Source: Halomonas huangheensis (GTDB lineage: Bacteria; Pseudomonadota; Gammaproteobacteria; Pseudomonadales; Halomonadaceae). Taken from it: a stretch of DNA of 64,000 nt. The position numbers and the translations under genes were made by a program. Shown one piece after another: positions 31,042 through 38,967 of the stretch (position 1 is its first letter; each line of letters opens with the position of its first letter). The stretch is from assembly GCF_001431725.1 (NCBI RefSeq), contig NZ_CP013106.1:4278001-4342000 (forward strand). Direction: 5' to 3'. The notes under the pieces were generated by a model, which did not search any database, had not been told where the DNA came from, and saw nothing but the letters and a program-made list of their open reading frames with translations.

Positions 31042-31082
31042 GAACGTGACCTGGCTCCTGCAACGAAAAATGGACTCACGGA

Positions 31083-31763
31083 TCAGATACTATCGGGCGT
31101 ACGCAACTCGGTGGCCTGGATGCGCCTATCGCGATTCTTCTCGCGCTGCGAAGGCATTTCGGCTCGGTAGACGCCCTGGTCGCCAACCACCCACGACAGC
31201 GGCCGCCGCTCCTGCTGAATAGAGTCCTGGAGCAGCTGCAAGCCCTGCAGGAAAGCCTCGGGGCGAGGCGGGCAGCCGGGCACGTAAACATCGACAGGCA
31301 GGAACTTGTCGACACCCTGAACTACCGAGTAGATGTCGTACATGCCGCCAGAGTTTGCGCATGAGCCCATCGAGATCACCCACTTGGGCTCGAGCATCTG
31401 GTCGTAGAGCTGCTGGATCACGGGGGCCATCTTGATGAAGCAGGTCCCGGCGATCACCATGAAATCCGCCTGGCGCGGGGACGCACGAATCACCTCGGAA
31501 CCAAAGCGGGCGATGTCGTGGGGTGCAGTAAACGCCGTGGTCATCTCCACATAACAGCACGACAGGCCAAAGTTATAAGGCCACAGAGAGTTCTTGCGCC
31601 CCCAGTTCACGGCTGAATTGAGGACCTCTTCCAGCTTGCCGGTGAAAACGTTGCGATGGATCTGCTGCTTCATCGGGTCGTCTTCGACCCGTTGGCGCTC
31701 GCCCAGTGGGTAGCGCTCATTCGCTGGCGCATCCTCTTCTGCACGTGTGAGGGTGTAAGTCAT
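31083..31763 (-). CDS. nuoB: NADH-quinone oxidoreductase subunit B
   Basis: A 226-residue peripheral-arm subunit carrying the N2 [4Fe-4S] cluster next to the quinone. The ligands are in GLSCCYVEM (tandem Cys), [10 protein letters not shown] and PGCPPRPEA. Matches E. coli NuoB along its length, including the ending ELRTPDSI. A 108 nt gap separates it from nuoA, longer than the other gaps in the operon. Confidence 0.96.
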   Translation of the reverse strand: MTYTLTRAEEDAPANERYPLGERQRVEDDPMKQQIHRNVFTGKLEEVLNSAVNWGRKNSLWPYNFGLSCCYVEMTTAFTAPHDIARFGSEVIRASPRQADFMVIAGTCFIKMAPVIQQLYDQMLEPKWVISMGSCANSGGMYDIYSVVQGVDKFLPVDVYVPGCPPRPEAFLQGLQLLQDSIQQERRPLSWVVGDQGVYRAEMPSQREKNRDRRIQATELRTPDSI

Positions 31764-31871
31764 ACATCTCCTCCCGCTAAAGGCTAACTGTCACATCGTT
31801 ATCGAACTCGTGATCGACCCCCCGAAACCGGCGTCGGTCAGACCTCGCCTGGAGCCAGGGCCAAGGCCAGG

Positions 31872-32279
31872 TCAAGAGCCGGGATCGCGCGTGTTGCGTT
31901 TCGGGGCCCAATCGAGGGCGCCTACACGGCTGTCGTAAATCAACCCTGCAAGCAGAATAAAGATGAACACCGCAGCCCCGGCGAAGCCTGTCCAGCCCGT
32001 CTCTCGCACGGCTACGGCCCAGGCAAACAGGAATACGGCTTCAATATCGAAGATCACGAAGAGCATCGCGACCAGGTAGAATTTGACGGAGAAACGTTGG
32101 CGAGCACTCCCCGTACCGATCACGCCGGACTCGAAAGGCAGGGATTTGCTGCGCCCTTTACTGCGCCCTCCGAGCAGGCTTGCGACACCGATCATGAAAG
32201 CGCACAGCGCAATAACGGCAACGACAAAAAGTCCGACAGCCCAGTACTGTGCAACGGTCACGGTAGCATTCTGGTCCAT
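31872..32279 (-). CDS. nuoA: NADH-quinone oxidoreductase subunit A
   Basis: A 135-residue three-helix membrane subunit, first gene of the operon. The family stretch [43 protein letters not shown] is present (only parts quoted as motif: [22 protein letters not shown]). GAGGG lies a few bases before the ATG at 32279. The operon promoter should lie between here and about 32400. Confidence 0.95.
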   Translation of the reverse strand: MDQNATVTVAQYWAVGLFVVAVIALCAFMIGVASLLGGRSKGRSKSLPFESGVIGTGSARQRFSVKFYLVAMLFVIFDIEAVFLFAWAVAVRETGWTGFAGAAVFIFILLAGLIYDSRVGALDWAPKRNTRDPGS

Positions 32280-32660
32280 GCATGCCCTCGTCCAGATCTT
32301 GAACGGGAAACAGGCCGAATCGCATACTGATCGACTATCGTTTTTAGTTCTTTTGACCTGTCATTTGCCCATACGAGTCAAGCATAGGAGATCATTGGGG
32401 AATTGTCAGAACATGCAGTGTTTTCGAAGGACCGAAGACCACGTTATGCGGTATGAGAGGAGTGAAACCAAGCGGGTCCCGGGGTTGCCAAAAATCGAGG
32501 AGCAGTGCTTGATAAAGGCGCTTCAGAGTCCGCTCAATGACTGACTGGAGGCGGTCGAACGTCACCACCATATCCCCGGGGAAGGCAGCCTGGCTGACCC
32601 GGAAAGCCCCGGTTCGGGGGGAATGATCCACCTATTACCTGGCAGGTGGGAACTTCTCGA
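32280..32660. other. Intergenic region with the nuo promoter
   Basis: About 380 bases between nuoA and the terminator of the metallo-hydrolase gene. A 79-codon leftward frame at 32392-32631 has no recognisable relatives or good ribosome site, so I do not call it. The nuo promoter is expected near nuoA, but I could not pick a convincing -35/-10 pair. Confidence 0.45.
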
Positions 32661-32696
32661 GAAAAGGCCCGGGGTGCAGCTCAGTGCTCCCGGGCG
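32661..32696 (-). terminator. Rho-independent terminator after the metallo-hydrolase gene
   Basis: On the minus strand GCCCGGG pairs with CCCGGGC around a 15 nt loop and is followed by CTTTTC. It lies just past the stop of the leftward metallo-hydrolase gene. Confidence 0.7.
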
Positions 32697-32712
32697 TTAC
32701 CTTTACGGTGAT

Positions 32713-33702
32713 TTACCGCACCTCTGGTGCCGCTCGATTGCCGTAATCGACAGGCACCCAAGCATAGCCTTCATGTGCCTTGCGAATATGGCCGATACCC
32801 GGGAAAGGCATATGGGGCACGGCAACAAGCTCACCGTCTTCGGCGAGGGCCGAAAAGGCCGTTGAGCGCGCGCTAGCGGCCTTTTCTGGGTCGACGTCAT
32901 AGGCAATGGTCACCGATGGATCCGGGAACTGCACGGCCGCCACGTGAATGATATCGCCGATGAAGGTGAGCGTCTGTCCCTGACTCTCCAACGTGTAGAA
33001 GGCACTGCCTGGCGTGTGGCCCGGATGAAGAGACGCCGTCAGGCCGGGGAGTATTTCCGTAGCCCGATCGAAGGAGTCGACTTTTCCGGCGTCGACATAG
33101 GGCTTCAGGCTGGTGATTGCCTGCTCAAAATAACTCATGTCATAGTCGGCACGCTCTGCGTTCTGACGATCCAGAAAGAAGTCCACGTCCGGCTTGCCGA
33201 CATGGACCCTGGCGTTGGGAAAGACGAGCTGTCCATCCCTGGTGAGTCCGCCCATATGGTCGGAATGAACATGGGTGAGCAGGACGTCGGTGATCTGCTC
33301 AGGCTCAACTCCTGCGGCATGCAGACTGTCGATCACCTGGTTGCCCAGCCCCGGTCCGAACAGTGTGCCCACGCCCGTATCCACAAGGACGAGCCGATTG
33401 CCCATCTCGAGTAGAAACGCATTGATCGATGCTTCGACGGGGTTGGCCTGATAGGCCCCTTCCAGCATGGCATCGATTTTTTCGTTGGTAATACCATGCA
33501 GGAGCTTATGCAGGTCCTGTGGCACTGTACCATCGGAGAGAGCCGTGACCCGAACATCCCCTATCATGACGGCATAGGTATCAGCGCCCTGTTGGACAAT
33601 ACCCGGCGCATGGTCTTGAGCGAGGTCTGCGGTCGCAAAGACCGGTCCCGAAGCAACCACCCCCATCAATACAGCAGAAAGCATAAAGGTACGTACAGCC
33701 AT
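32713..33702 (-). CDS. Exported metallo-beta-lactamase-fold hydrolase
   Basis: A 329-residue MBL-fold protein with an N-terminal signal peptide (MAVRTFMLSAVLMGVVASG..FATA), hence periplasmic. The zinc-binding motif HVHSDHMGG (HxHxDH) lies near residue 145, followed by the later His in LHPGHTPGS and the Asp in FIGDIIH. This group includes lactonases and many uncharacterised hydrolases; no substrate can be assigned. It is divergent from the LysR regulator, which probably controls it, and ends in a good terminator. Confidence 0.8.
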   Translation of the reverse strand: MAVRTFMLSAVLMGVVASGPVFATADLAQDHAPGIVQQGADTYAVMIGDVRVTALSDGTVPQDLHKLLHGITNEKIDAMLEGAYQANPVEASINAFLLEMGNRLVLVDTGVGTLFGPGLGNQVIDSLHAAGVEPEQITDVLLTHVHSDHMGGLTRDGQLVFPNARVHVGKPDVDFFLDRQNAERADYDMSYFEQAITSLKPYVDAGKVDSFDRATEILPGLTASLHPGHTPGSAFYTLESQGQTLTFIGDIIHVAAVQFPDPSVTIAYDVDPEKAASARSTAFSALAEDGELVAVPHMPFPGIGHIRKAHEGYAWVPVDYGNRAAPEVR

Positions 33703-33853
33703 TGGTCTGTGTCCCTGTTCCAGTGAATGTCAGGGCCAGAGCATAGGGGGCGCGATGATTGTCGGGAAATCGATGACCGCGATATCTTGCATAACCCGCA
33801 CTGATAGCTCATGTATCGACCTGTCAGAACAGGAATGAAACCAGGAAACTCCA

Positions 33854-34783
33854 ATGCCCGACCGCTTGAGCGAAATTGATATTGGATTGTTGATGGCGTT
33901 CGAAGCCCTGATCCAGGAGCGAAACGTCAGCCGCGCGGCAGACCGGCTGGGAATTACCCAACCGGCTCTTTCGGGGCGACTGACGCGCTTGCGTACAATC
34001 TTCGGTGATCAGCTTTTTGTCCCGGTCGCCGGTCGAGGCGTGACACCAACTCCCCATGCCAAGGTGTTGGGAGCGACATTGCCCCAACTGCTGGGCCATC
34101 TGCGCGAGTTCATCGGGCCATCTCCCTCGTTTGACCCGCAGGAAAGCGATCGTGAGTTTGTCATTGCGGCCTATGACAACCCCGCCATCATGCTGGGACC
34201 GGACATTGTTCCCGCGCTCAAGCGGGCGTCGCCCCATATCAGGATCTCATTCGTGGTGCCGAATCCCGAGACGATCACGCAGGCCCTCGATCGTGGGGAT
34301 ATCGATATGGTCATCGGTCTACCCCGACCGGACGATGGCGGCTTGATTGGTCGGACACTGTTCACCGATGAATTCGTGACCGCGCAACGACATGGTCACC
34401 CGAGGGGCAGCCAACCGATCACGCTGGACGAATTCTGCGCCGCCGAACATATGTTGGTGTCGACCAACGGAGGAGGATACAGGGGGCCGGTGGATCGTGC
34501 GCTCGACAAGCTGGGCCGCTCGCGTCATGTCAGTCTGTCGGTCCAGAGCTATGGCCTGGCACCGCTCATCCTCAGCAACAGTGATCACCTATGCACGCTG
34601 CCTCTCCGTTTCCTGCGACGCTTCGAAACCATGGTCGACCTGTTTGCTCCTCCGCTGGATGTTGACAACATTGAGCTCTACGCCCTCTGGCATCCGCGCA
34701 TGAGAGACGACCCAGCGCATCGCTGGTTTCGTGAGCTGGTGTTTGAGGTAGCTCAGGCGAAGCATCAGGTGGAGAAAATCTGA
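33854..34783 (+). CDS. LysR-family transcriptional regulator
   Basis: A 309-residue regulator. Residues ~9-68 form the LysR helix-turn-helix (IGLLMAFEALIQERNVSRAADRLGITQPALSGRLTRLR in part), followed by a periplasmic-binding-like effector domain (FVIAAYDNPAIMLGPDIVPAL...DIDMVIGLPRPDDGGLIG). The sequence resembles the NodD/LinR-like subgroup. The 151 bp gap to the divergent metallo-hydrolase gene is the likely operator region. This is the last clear chromosomal gene before the integration site. Confidence 0.88.
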   Translation: MPDRLSEIDIGLLMAFEALIQERNVSRAADRLGITQPALSGRLTRLRTIFGDQLFVPVAGRGVTPTPHAKVLGATLPQLLGHLREFIGPSPSFDPQESDREFVIAAYDNPAIMLGPDIVPALKRASPHIRISFVVPNPETITQALDRGDIDMVIGLPRPDDGGLIGRTLFTDEFVTAQRHGHPRGSQPITLDEFCAAEHMLVSTNGGGYRGPVDRALDKLGRSRHVSLSVQSYGLAPLILSNSDHLCTLPLRFLRRFETMVDLFAPPLDVDNIELYALWHPRMRDDPAHRWFRELVFEVAQAKHQVEKI

Positions 34784-34907
34784 TCGAGGCCTATCAACTC
34801 GGTGGCGAGTAGCTCGTAGATACCGCCGGCTTCGACAGCTCAACACAGCAGCAAAGGGCTGGAGTTCGTGCCGTAGAGTTTGCCTGGAGGAAGGAGCTAC
34901 GGACACA

Positions 34908-34934
34908 AAAAAACCGCCTCCAAGGGCGGTTTTG
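34908..34934 (+). terminator. Rho-independent terminator
   Basis: AAAACCGCC and GGGCGGTTTT form a stem with a short loop, followed by T residues. It lies 125 nt after the LysR gene and about 40 nt before the tRNA fragment, so it could also have ended the original tRNA operon on the other strand (the A run lies on its other side). Confidence 0.75.
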
Positions 34935-34973
34935 ATGTTGCAGCAAGTCTTTGATTTACAACCATCTAGAGGA

Positions 34974-35026
34974 TGGTGCCGACACCAGGAGTCGAACCCG
35001 GGACCTACTGATTACAAGTCAGTTGC
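34974..35026 (-). other. 3' half of a tRNA-Thr(TGT) gene: integration (att) scar
   Basis: Reading the minus strand, the fragment starts at GCA, then has a complete anticodon arm (ACTGA-CTTGTAA-TCAGT, anticodon TGT), the variable loop, a T arm (CCGGG-TTCGACT-CCTGG), the 3' acceptor strand TGTCGGC, the discriminator A and CCA at 34974. The D arm and 5' acceptor strand are missing; the sequence before it (TTTGTCCGACCGG...) does not fold into them. A 3' tRNA half standing alone is the expected duplicate att site left by a tyrosine-recombinase element. Since the CCA end faces the chromosome, the element lies to the right, with the intact tRNA-Thr at its far end outside the window. Confidence 0.85.
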
Positions 35027-35163
35027 GGGTTTCCGGTCGGACAAAAACTAGCTGCAGTACATCATGCGCAATAAAATTCGTCTCTACGACCAAGCGTGCA
35101 AGAAGGGGCTGTTTATTCCCATCTGCGATCTTGCATCACATTGGCGATTAGAAGCATGGCCAA

Positions 35164-35251
35164 CACCGACAGGGATGTCAACCCACCAAACATACGTTTT
35201 GGCTCAGTGAGGAGGGCAGCCCCCTCACCTCTCATCGTTCTTGTTAGCTAA
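35164..35251. repeat. Copy 1 of an 88 bp repeat from the end of an IS110-like element
   Basis: This 88 bp stretch is nearly the same as 37930-38017, in the same orientation (seven differences in my hand alignment). In copy 2 it runs straight into the start of an IS110-type transposase, so copy 1 is taken as a solo terminal fragment of the same element. The remaining sequence from 35027 to 35363 holds no gene I can support. Confidence 0.7.
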
Positions 35252-35363
35252 AGAGCTGTAGTGGATTACGACACAAAGTGATGGGTGGCACCACAAACCT
35301 CAAATCATCCGCCGCCCATTGTTGATTACCGAGCGACCTGTGGTTTGGCGGTAGTGTCCGCGA

Positions 35364-36512
35364 TCAATCCTCGCTTGCGGCAAGCGCTTGGTGGTGGGAT
35401 GCGATTGCCAACGGCACGGCGACAACGCCACAGCATACCAGTACCAGACCGAGCGCTTGGCTCCATGCCGCAAGGACAAGCCCTCCCCCCAGCATCAGGT
35501 AATAGAGCAATCCCAAGAGTGCACCTGCGGTTCCGGCTCGGTCACCATAGGCGGTCAGGGCAGTTGCCAGAATATTGGGGATCGCAACCCCGTAGGCGAG
35601 TACCACCAGCATCATTGGAAGAATGAATAGCCAGCTTGTGATCGACGCTGCGACCAGTACACTACCGGCCAATGTCAATAGCGAAGCCAGCGTCACCAGT
35701 CGCTCCGAGCTCCAGCCGCGTCGAAGGAGACGTTTGTTCAATATCGATCCGAGTACCACACCGAAGGCCAGTGCCAGCCCGCTATAACCGAACGCTTCTG
35801 TAGACAGACCCAGCCGTTCGAACTCAAACGGTGCCAACTGGTAATAACCAAATAGTCCGAGGTTGAAGAGTGCCACCAGAATTGCTGTGCGCCAGATTGC
35901 CAGGTCACGCAGCATCATGATCAGTGTCTTCAGCAGTGGCATCGTTAGCACATGACGAGGTCGCGTTTCTGGAAGCGTCACCGCTGACCATCCGAACAAC
36001 ACGAAAGCCAACAGGGCAAGGCCAGTGAATACGCCCTGATGACCAAATTGACTGCTCAGGGCCGAGCCAGTCATCATCCCGATTGCCGGGCTTATCGCCA
36101 GAGCGATGCCCATTACAGAAAACACCTTGGCAAGTTCAGCGCCGGCGAAGGTGTCACGTAGCATGGTCTGAGTACCGACCGACCCAACGGCGGCGCCAAA
36201 GGCGGCCAGCATCCGAGCGGCCAACAGCATTTCGAACTGGTGACTGAGCAGTGCTGCCACCGAGGCCACGCCGTAGACGAGCAATCCTACGAGCATTGCC
36301 GGTCGGCGACCGATCCGGTCGCACATCCGCCCCCAAACGACTACGCCAAGTGCGAAGGCCAGGAAATAGAGCGACAGGGTTTGCGCGGCCTGTTCGGCGG
36401 TTACCGAAAAGCCTTGTGCAATCTTCGGTAGTGCAGGGCTGTATATGGTTTCCACGATCTGCGGAAACATCATTAGAGCCGTGGCTAATGTGAGCCCAAT
36501 GTTACGTTGCAT
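35364..36512 (-). CDS. MFS efflux transporter (Bcr/CflA-like)
   Basis: A 382-residue membrane protein with about 12 hydrophobic segments. The N-terminus (QIVETIYSPALPKIAQGFSV) and the loop 2-3 motif WGRMCDRIGRRPAMLVG are typical of the Bcr/CflA drug-efflux group of the major facilitator superfamily. It is divergent from an AraC regulator 106 nt away, which suggests inducible export. The pair lies between two fragments of an IS110-like element inside the island. Substrate unknown. Confidence 0.82.
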   Translation of the reverse strand: MQRNIGLTLATALMMFPQIVETIYSPALPKIAQGFSVTAEQAAQTLSLYFLAFALGVVVWGRMCDRIGRRPAMLVGLLVYGVASVAALLSHQFEMLLAARMLAAFGAAVGSVGTQTMLRDTFAGAELAKVFSVMGIALAISPAIGMMTGSALSSQFGHQGVFTGLALLAFVLFGWSAVTLPETRPRHVLTMPLLKTLIMMLRDLAIWRTAILVALFNLGLFGYYQLAPFEFERLGLSTEAFGYSGLALAFGVVLGSILNKRLLRRGWSSERLVTLASLLTLAGSVLVAASITSWLFILPMMLVVLAYGVAIPNILATALTAYGDRAGTAGALLGLLYYLMLGGGLVLAAWSQALGLVLVCCGVVAVPLAIASHHQALAASED

Positions 36513-36618
36513 GACGTTCCCATTCTCTTTCCAGTGTTTTCGCTGGCCCTAATGTCGCTTTATTCGTTAGAGTCTGTTACAAACAATCAGGCAATAAGCA
36601 TCGGAAATCGGACAGAAC

Positions 36619-37395
36619 ATGCCTTGGCTGAAATCTGATGACAGTTTTAACCCGGATAGCTTGGGGCAGCCGGTGATCGGTATCGCCGCCGATCTTGGAC
36701 GGCACGATTCTGGCTTGCACCAGCACGAGATGGGACAATTGCTATTCACACAGAGCGGCTGTATCCGCATCATGCTGGCCGACTACCTCTGCATGTTGCC
36801 GCCAACACGTGTCGCTTGGATTCCACCGCGCACCCTGCATCGGGCACAAATGACGGAAGCGGTCGACTATCGGTCCGTATATCTCAAGGTGGCGCCACAT
36901 TGGAAGTTGCCGACCCAAGTCGAGATAATGGATGTGACACCGCTGCTGCGCGCGGCGCTGGAAAGAATTGCCACGGCTGAAATCGGAATGAACTGGGATA
37001 GTGGAGTCGGAGCCAACCTACTGGCAGTGTGCCTTGATGAAATCAGCGCCGCCCGGCGCGAACCCATGTTGTTACCATTACCTATGGATCGGCGACTTGC
37101 GAGATTGCAAACTGACAGACTGCCACCTTCACTCGGAGTGTTGGCAACCCAGGTAGGAGCAAGTGAGAAAACCATCAGCAGGATATTTCGTCGAGAGACG
37201 GGGCTCGGCTACCAACAATGGAGGCAGCAGTGGCGATTGCTCAAAGCAGTGGAGTTACTTGCCAGACAGCAAAGTATCGCATCCGTGGCCTTTGACCTCG
37301 AGTTTGCTAGCGACAGCGCCTTTATCTCCTTCTTCAAGCGTATGACAGGACATACACCTCGCGCGTATATCCTCTCATCAACGTCAAAAACCTAA
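36619..37395 (+). CDS. AraC-family regulator with cupin-type N-terminus
   Basis: A 258-residue regulator. Residues ~25-90 form the cupin sensor region (GLHQHEMGQLLFTQSGCIRI; TRVAWIPPRTLHRAQM). The last ~100 residues are the AraC DNA-binding domain (LATQVGASEKTISRIFRRETG; IASVAFDLEFASDSAFISFFKRMTGHTP). It reads away from the MFS gene and is its probable regulator, a pairing common for small multidrug or metabolite exporters. Confidence 0.85.
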   Translation: MPWLKSDDSFNPDSLGQPVIGIAADLGRHDSGLHQHEMGQLLFTQSGCIRIMLADYLCMLPPTRVAWIPPRTLHRAQMTEAVDYRSVYLKVAPHWKLPTQVEIMDVTPLLRAALERIATAEIGMNWDSGVGANLLAVCLDEISAARREPMLLPLPMDRRLARLQTDRLPPSLGVLATQVGASEKTISRIFRRETGLGYQQWRQQWRLLKAVELLARQQSIASVAFDLEFASDSAFISFFKRMTGHTPRAYILSSTSKT

Positions 37396-37751
37396 GGAAA
37401 CGTGGCATAAACCCCGCCGGAGCCGCCTGTTTGCCACCTCTAGCCATCCAGCCGCCGTTTGACAGAGCTTTCGATGAAGCAGGTCTCGTTCGCCTAGGCT
37501 GAGCTGAGCATCAGAGCAAGCAGAAGGTCACCCGCCGGGATCGGTTCCTCGCTCAGCTGTTCACCTTCGGCAATCTGGCGCTGGCTAGGCGATGCCATGG
37601 CCATGCTAACGGGTGTCTGGAATCTGGCTTGGCAGCCGGGTACCCCCGCTGCCGGGAAAACAGGTCACTTGAGGCAGTCTTGCAATGACCGCTGAGGCGA
37701 TGATCTTGGCCACGCTGAACACGTCAGCCGACCGGAACCGAGTTGAATTGT
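37396..37751. other. Degenerate sequence between AraC gene and IS110 remnant
   Basis: About 350 bases. A 34-codon leftward frame near 37500-37600 (MASPSQRQIAEGEQL...) has no match that I recognise and is probably debris. No gene or RNA called. Confidence 0.4.
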
Positions 37752-38004
37752 TCAGCGATTGGGGAAGTGGGAGTCTGTGCAGACTCCCATCGCCACGGTA
37801 CAAGGCAGGAAAATTGCCGAAGAATCGCATCATCTGCTGAGGCGGTGCTTTAGCACGAAACATTTCTCGACCAGCAGTACCCATACCATGCAAGTGGAAC
37901 GAATGTTTACCGGGATCAATACCAATCAGCACCGACAGGGATGTCAACCCACTAAACATACGTTTTGGCTCAGTGAGGGAGTCAGCCCCCTCACCTCTCA
38001 TCAT
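37752..38004 (-). pseudogene. IS110-family transposase, N-terminal remnant
   Basis: The minus-strand frame SVLIGIDPGKHSFHLHGMGTAG... then KAPPQQMMRFFGNFP matches the N-terminus of DEDD transposases of the IS110 family (first acidic residue in IGID). After that the reading frame shifts by one: the expected continuation TVAMEAC appears as CTVAMGVCTDSHFPNR in another frame and then stops at about 37752. The rest of the transposase is absent. It is a dead fragment. The first ~60 bases overlap the 88 bp repeat shared with 35164-35251. Confidence 0.75.
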
Positions 38005-38017
38005 CCTTGTGAGCTAA
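37930..38017. repeat. Copy 2 of the 88 bp IS110-end repeat
   Basis: Direct copy of 35164-35251. Here it includes the 5' end of the transposase remnant and reaches the stop of the recombinase gene at 38014. The two copies flank a 2.7 kb segment holding the MFS/AraC pair. Confidence 0.7.
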
Positions 38018-38967
38018 ACCGGCAGCCGCGTGTTCAACGCGCGACGCATCGCTTCAACGTCTGGATGGATGTACTCCATCGTGGTGCGTATGTCGGTGTG
38101 GTGAAGTATGCTCTGCGTGATATGGATATTCCTTTCGGGACTATCCATGAGGCTCGTTCCCAGGAAGTGACGAAAACGGTGGGGAGACATCTTGTACCCC
38201 GTGAGTTCCGACAACGATTGAAAGAATCGCTCCACCTGCCATGTGTCCATCGTCGTTCGCTTATGGCGGTGACTAAACCGGTTCACATTGAAGAGTTGAT
38301 CCTCTCTTTTGAACCCAGAGTTATGGGCTGCGACAATCAACTTGCGCATGTGCGGATACAGCCCATCAGGTATTGGCATTATACTCTCAGAATGCGTTTT
38401 CGATCCTACAGCGGACGTACGGAAAACACGTTTTTTCAGATTTACGTCACCAGCCTCTATGTGCAACAACTGGTTCAATCGTATTCCCGTGTAGAAGAAT
38501 GTTTCCATCAGGCTCTGCCAGAACCAGGCAGGATGTATTTTTGAGCGTTCATCGTAGCAATGTTCATACCGTCGGCAGACCTCAAGCACCTCCCTGGCAT
38601 ATCGTATCTGCAAGGGTTGCAACGATCTTTTGGGTACCTTTGGTTGCTTGACCGATACATCCAGGAAAGGATTTTTGTTACACGCAATCAACTGATGCTT
38701 GATACCGAAGCTATAGAGCGCCTTGAGGTGCCTCACGTAGTTATTCCAGCTTGATTCAGTGATGCCATCAGGCTTGTCCTTGGTACGAATGATCGACACA
38801 CGCCAATCAATCACCATCTGTCGTGTCACCATGCTTGGATAAGCTTCATGGCCTAAGTAGCGACGAAACAATCGGACGACACCAGTGTAGGTGCTTACGC
38901 TTTTAGGGCGAAGATGTTTATCGGCAGCATAGCGGCTCATTAACTCCAGGAACGACACATCATTCAT
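38014..38967 (-). CDS. Tyrosine recombinase / integrase
   Basis: A 317-residue site-specific recombinase. All catalytic residues can be seen: R163 (TGIRLNQ), K190 (VGSKTHS), H253 and R256 (SPHRFRHFLG), H279 or H280 (ILHHTD) and the nucleophile Y289 (TMEYIHP). The N-terminal SAM-like core-binding domain spans residues ~5-95. Its start overlaps the end of the relaxase gene by 8 nt, so both are one transcript. It may drive integration at the tRNA-Thr site, although integrases usually sit at the end with the intact tRNA; a second integrase may exist outside the window. Confidence 0.88.
   Translation of the reverse strand: MNDVSFLELMSRYAADKHLRPKSVSTYTGVVRLFRRYLGHEAYPSMVTRQMVIDWRVSIIRTKDKPDGITESSWNNYVRHLKALYSFGIKHQLIACNKNPFLDVSVKQPKVPKRSLQPLQIRYAREVLEVCRRYEHCYDERSKIHPAWFWQSLMETFFYTGIRLNQLLHIEAGDVNLKKRVFRTSAVGSKTHSESIMPIPDGLYPHMRKLIVAAHNSGFKREDQLFNVNRFSHRHKRTTMDTWQVERFFQSLSELTGYKMSPHRFRHFLGTSLMDSPERNIHITQSILHHTDIRTTMEYIHPDVEAMRRALNTRLPV

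Noticed and set aside
32392..32631. 79-codon leftward frame between nuoA and the metallo-hydrolase gene
   Set aside because: No recognised relatives, no good ribosome site, and it overlaps the likely nuo promoter region.
34951..35151. 66-codon frame over the tRNA fragment
   Set aside because: It is a chance reading of the antisense of a tRNA 3' half (GADTRSRTRDLL is the usual artefact).
36513..36618. Possible tRNA-like or riboswitch structure in the MFS/AraC gap
   Set aside because: Too short and with no conserved stem set; it is best seen as an ordinary divergent promoter.
37769..37788. GGGAGTCTG-TG-CAGACTCCC inverted repeat inside the IS110 remnant
   Set aside because: Lies within former coding sequence with a 2 nt loop; no evidence of a terminator or structural RNA role.
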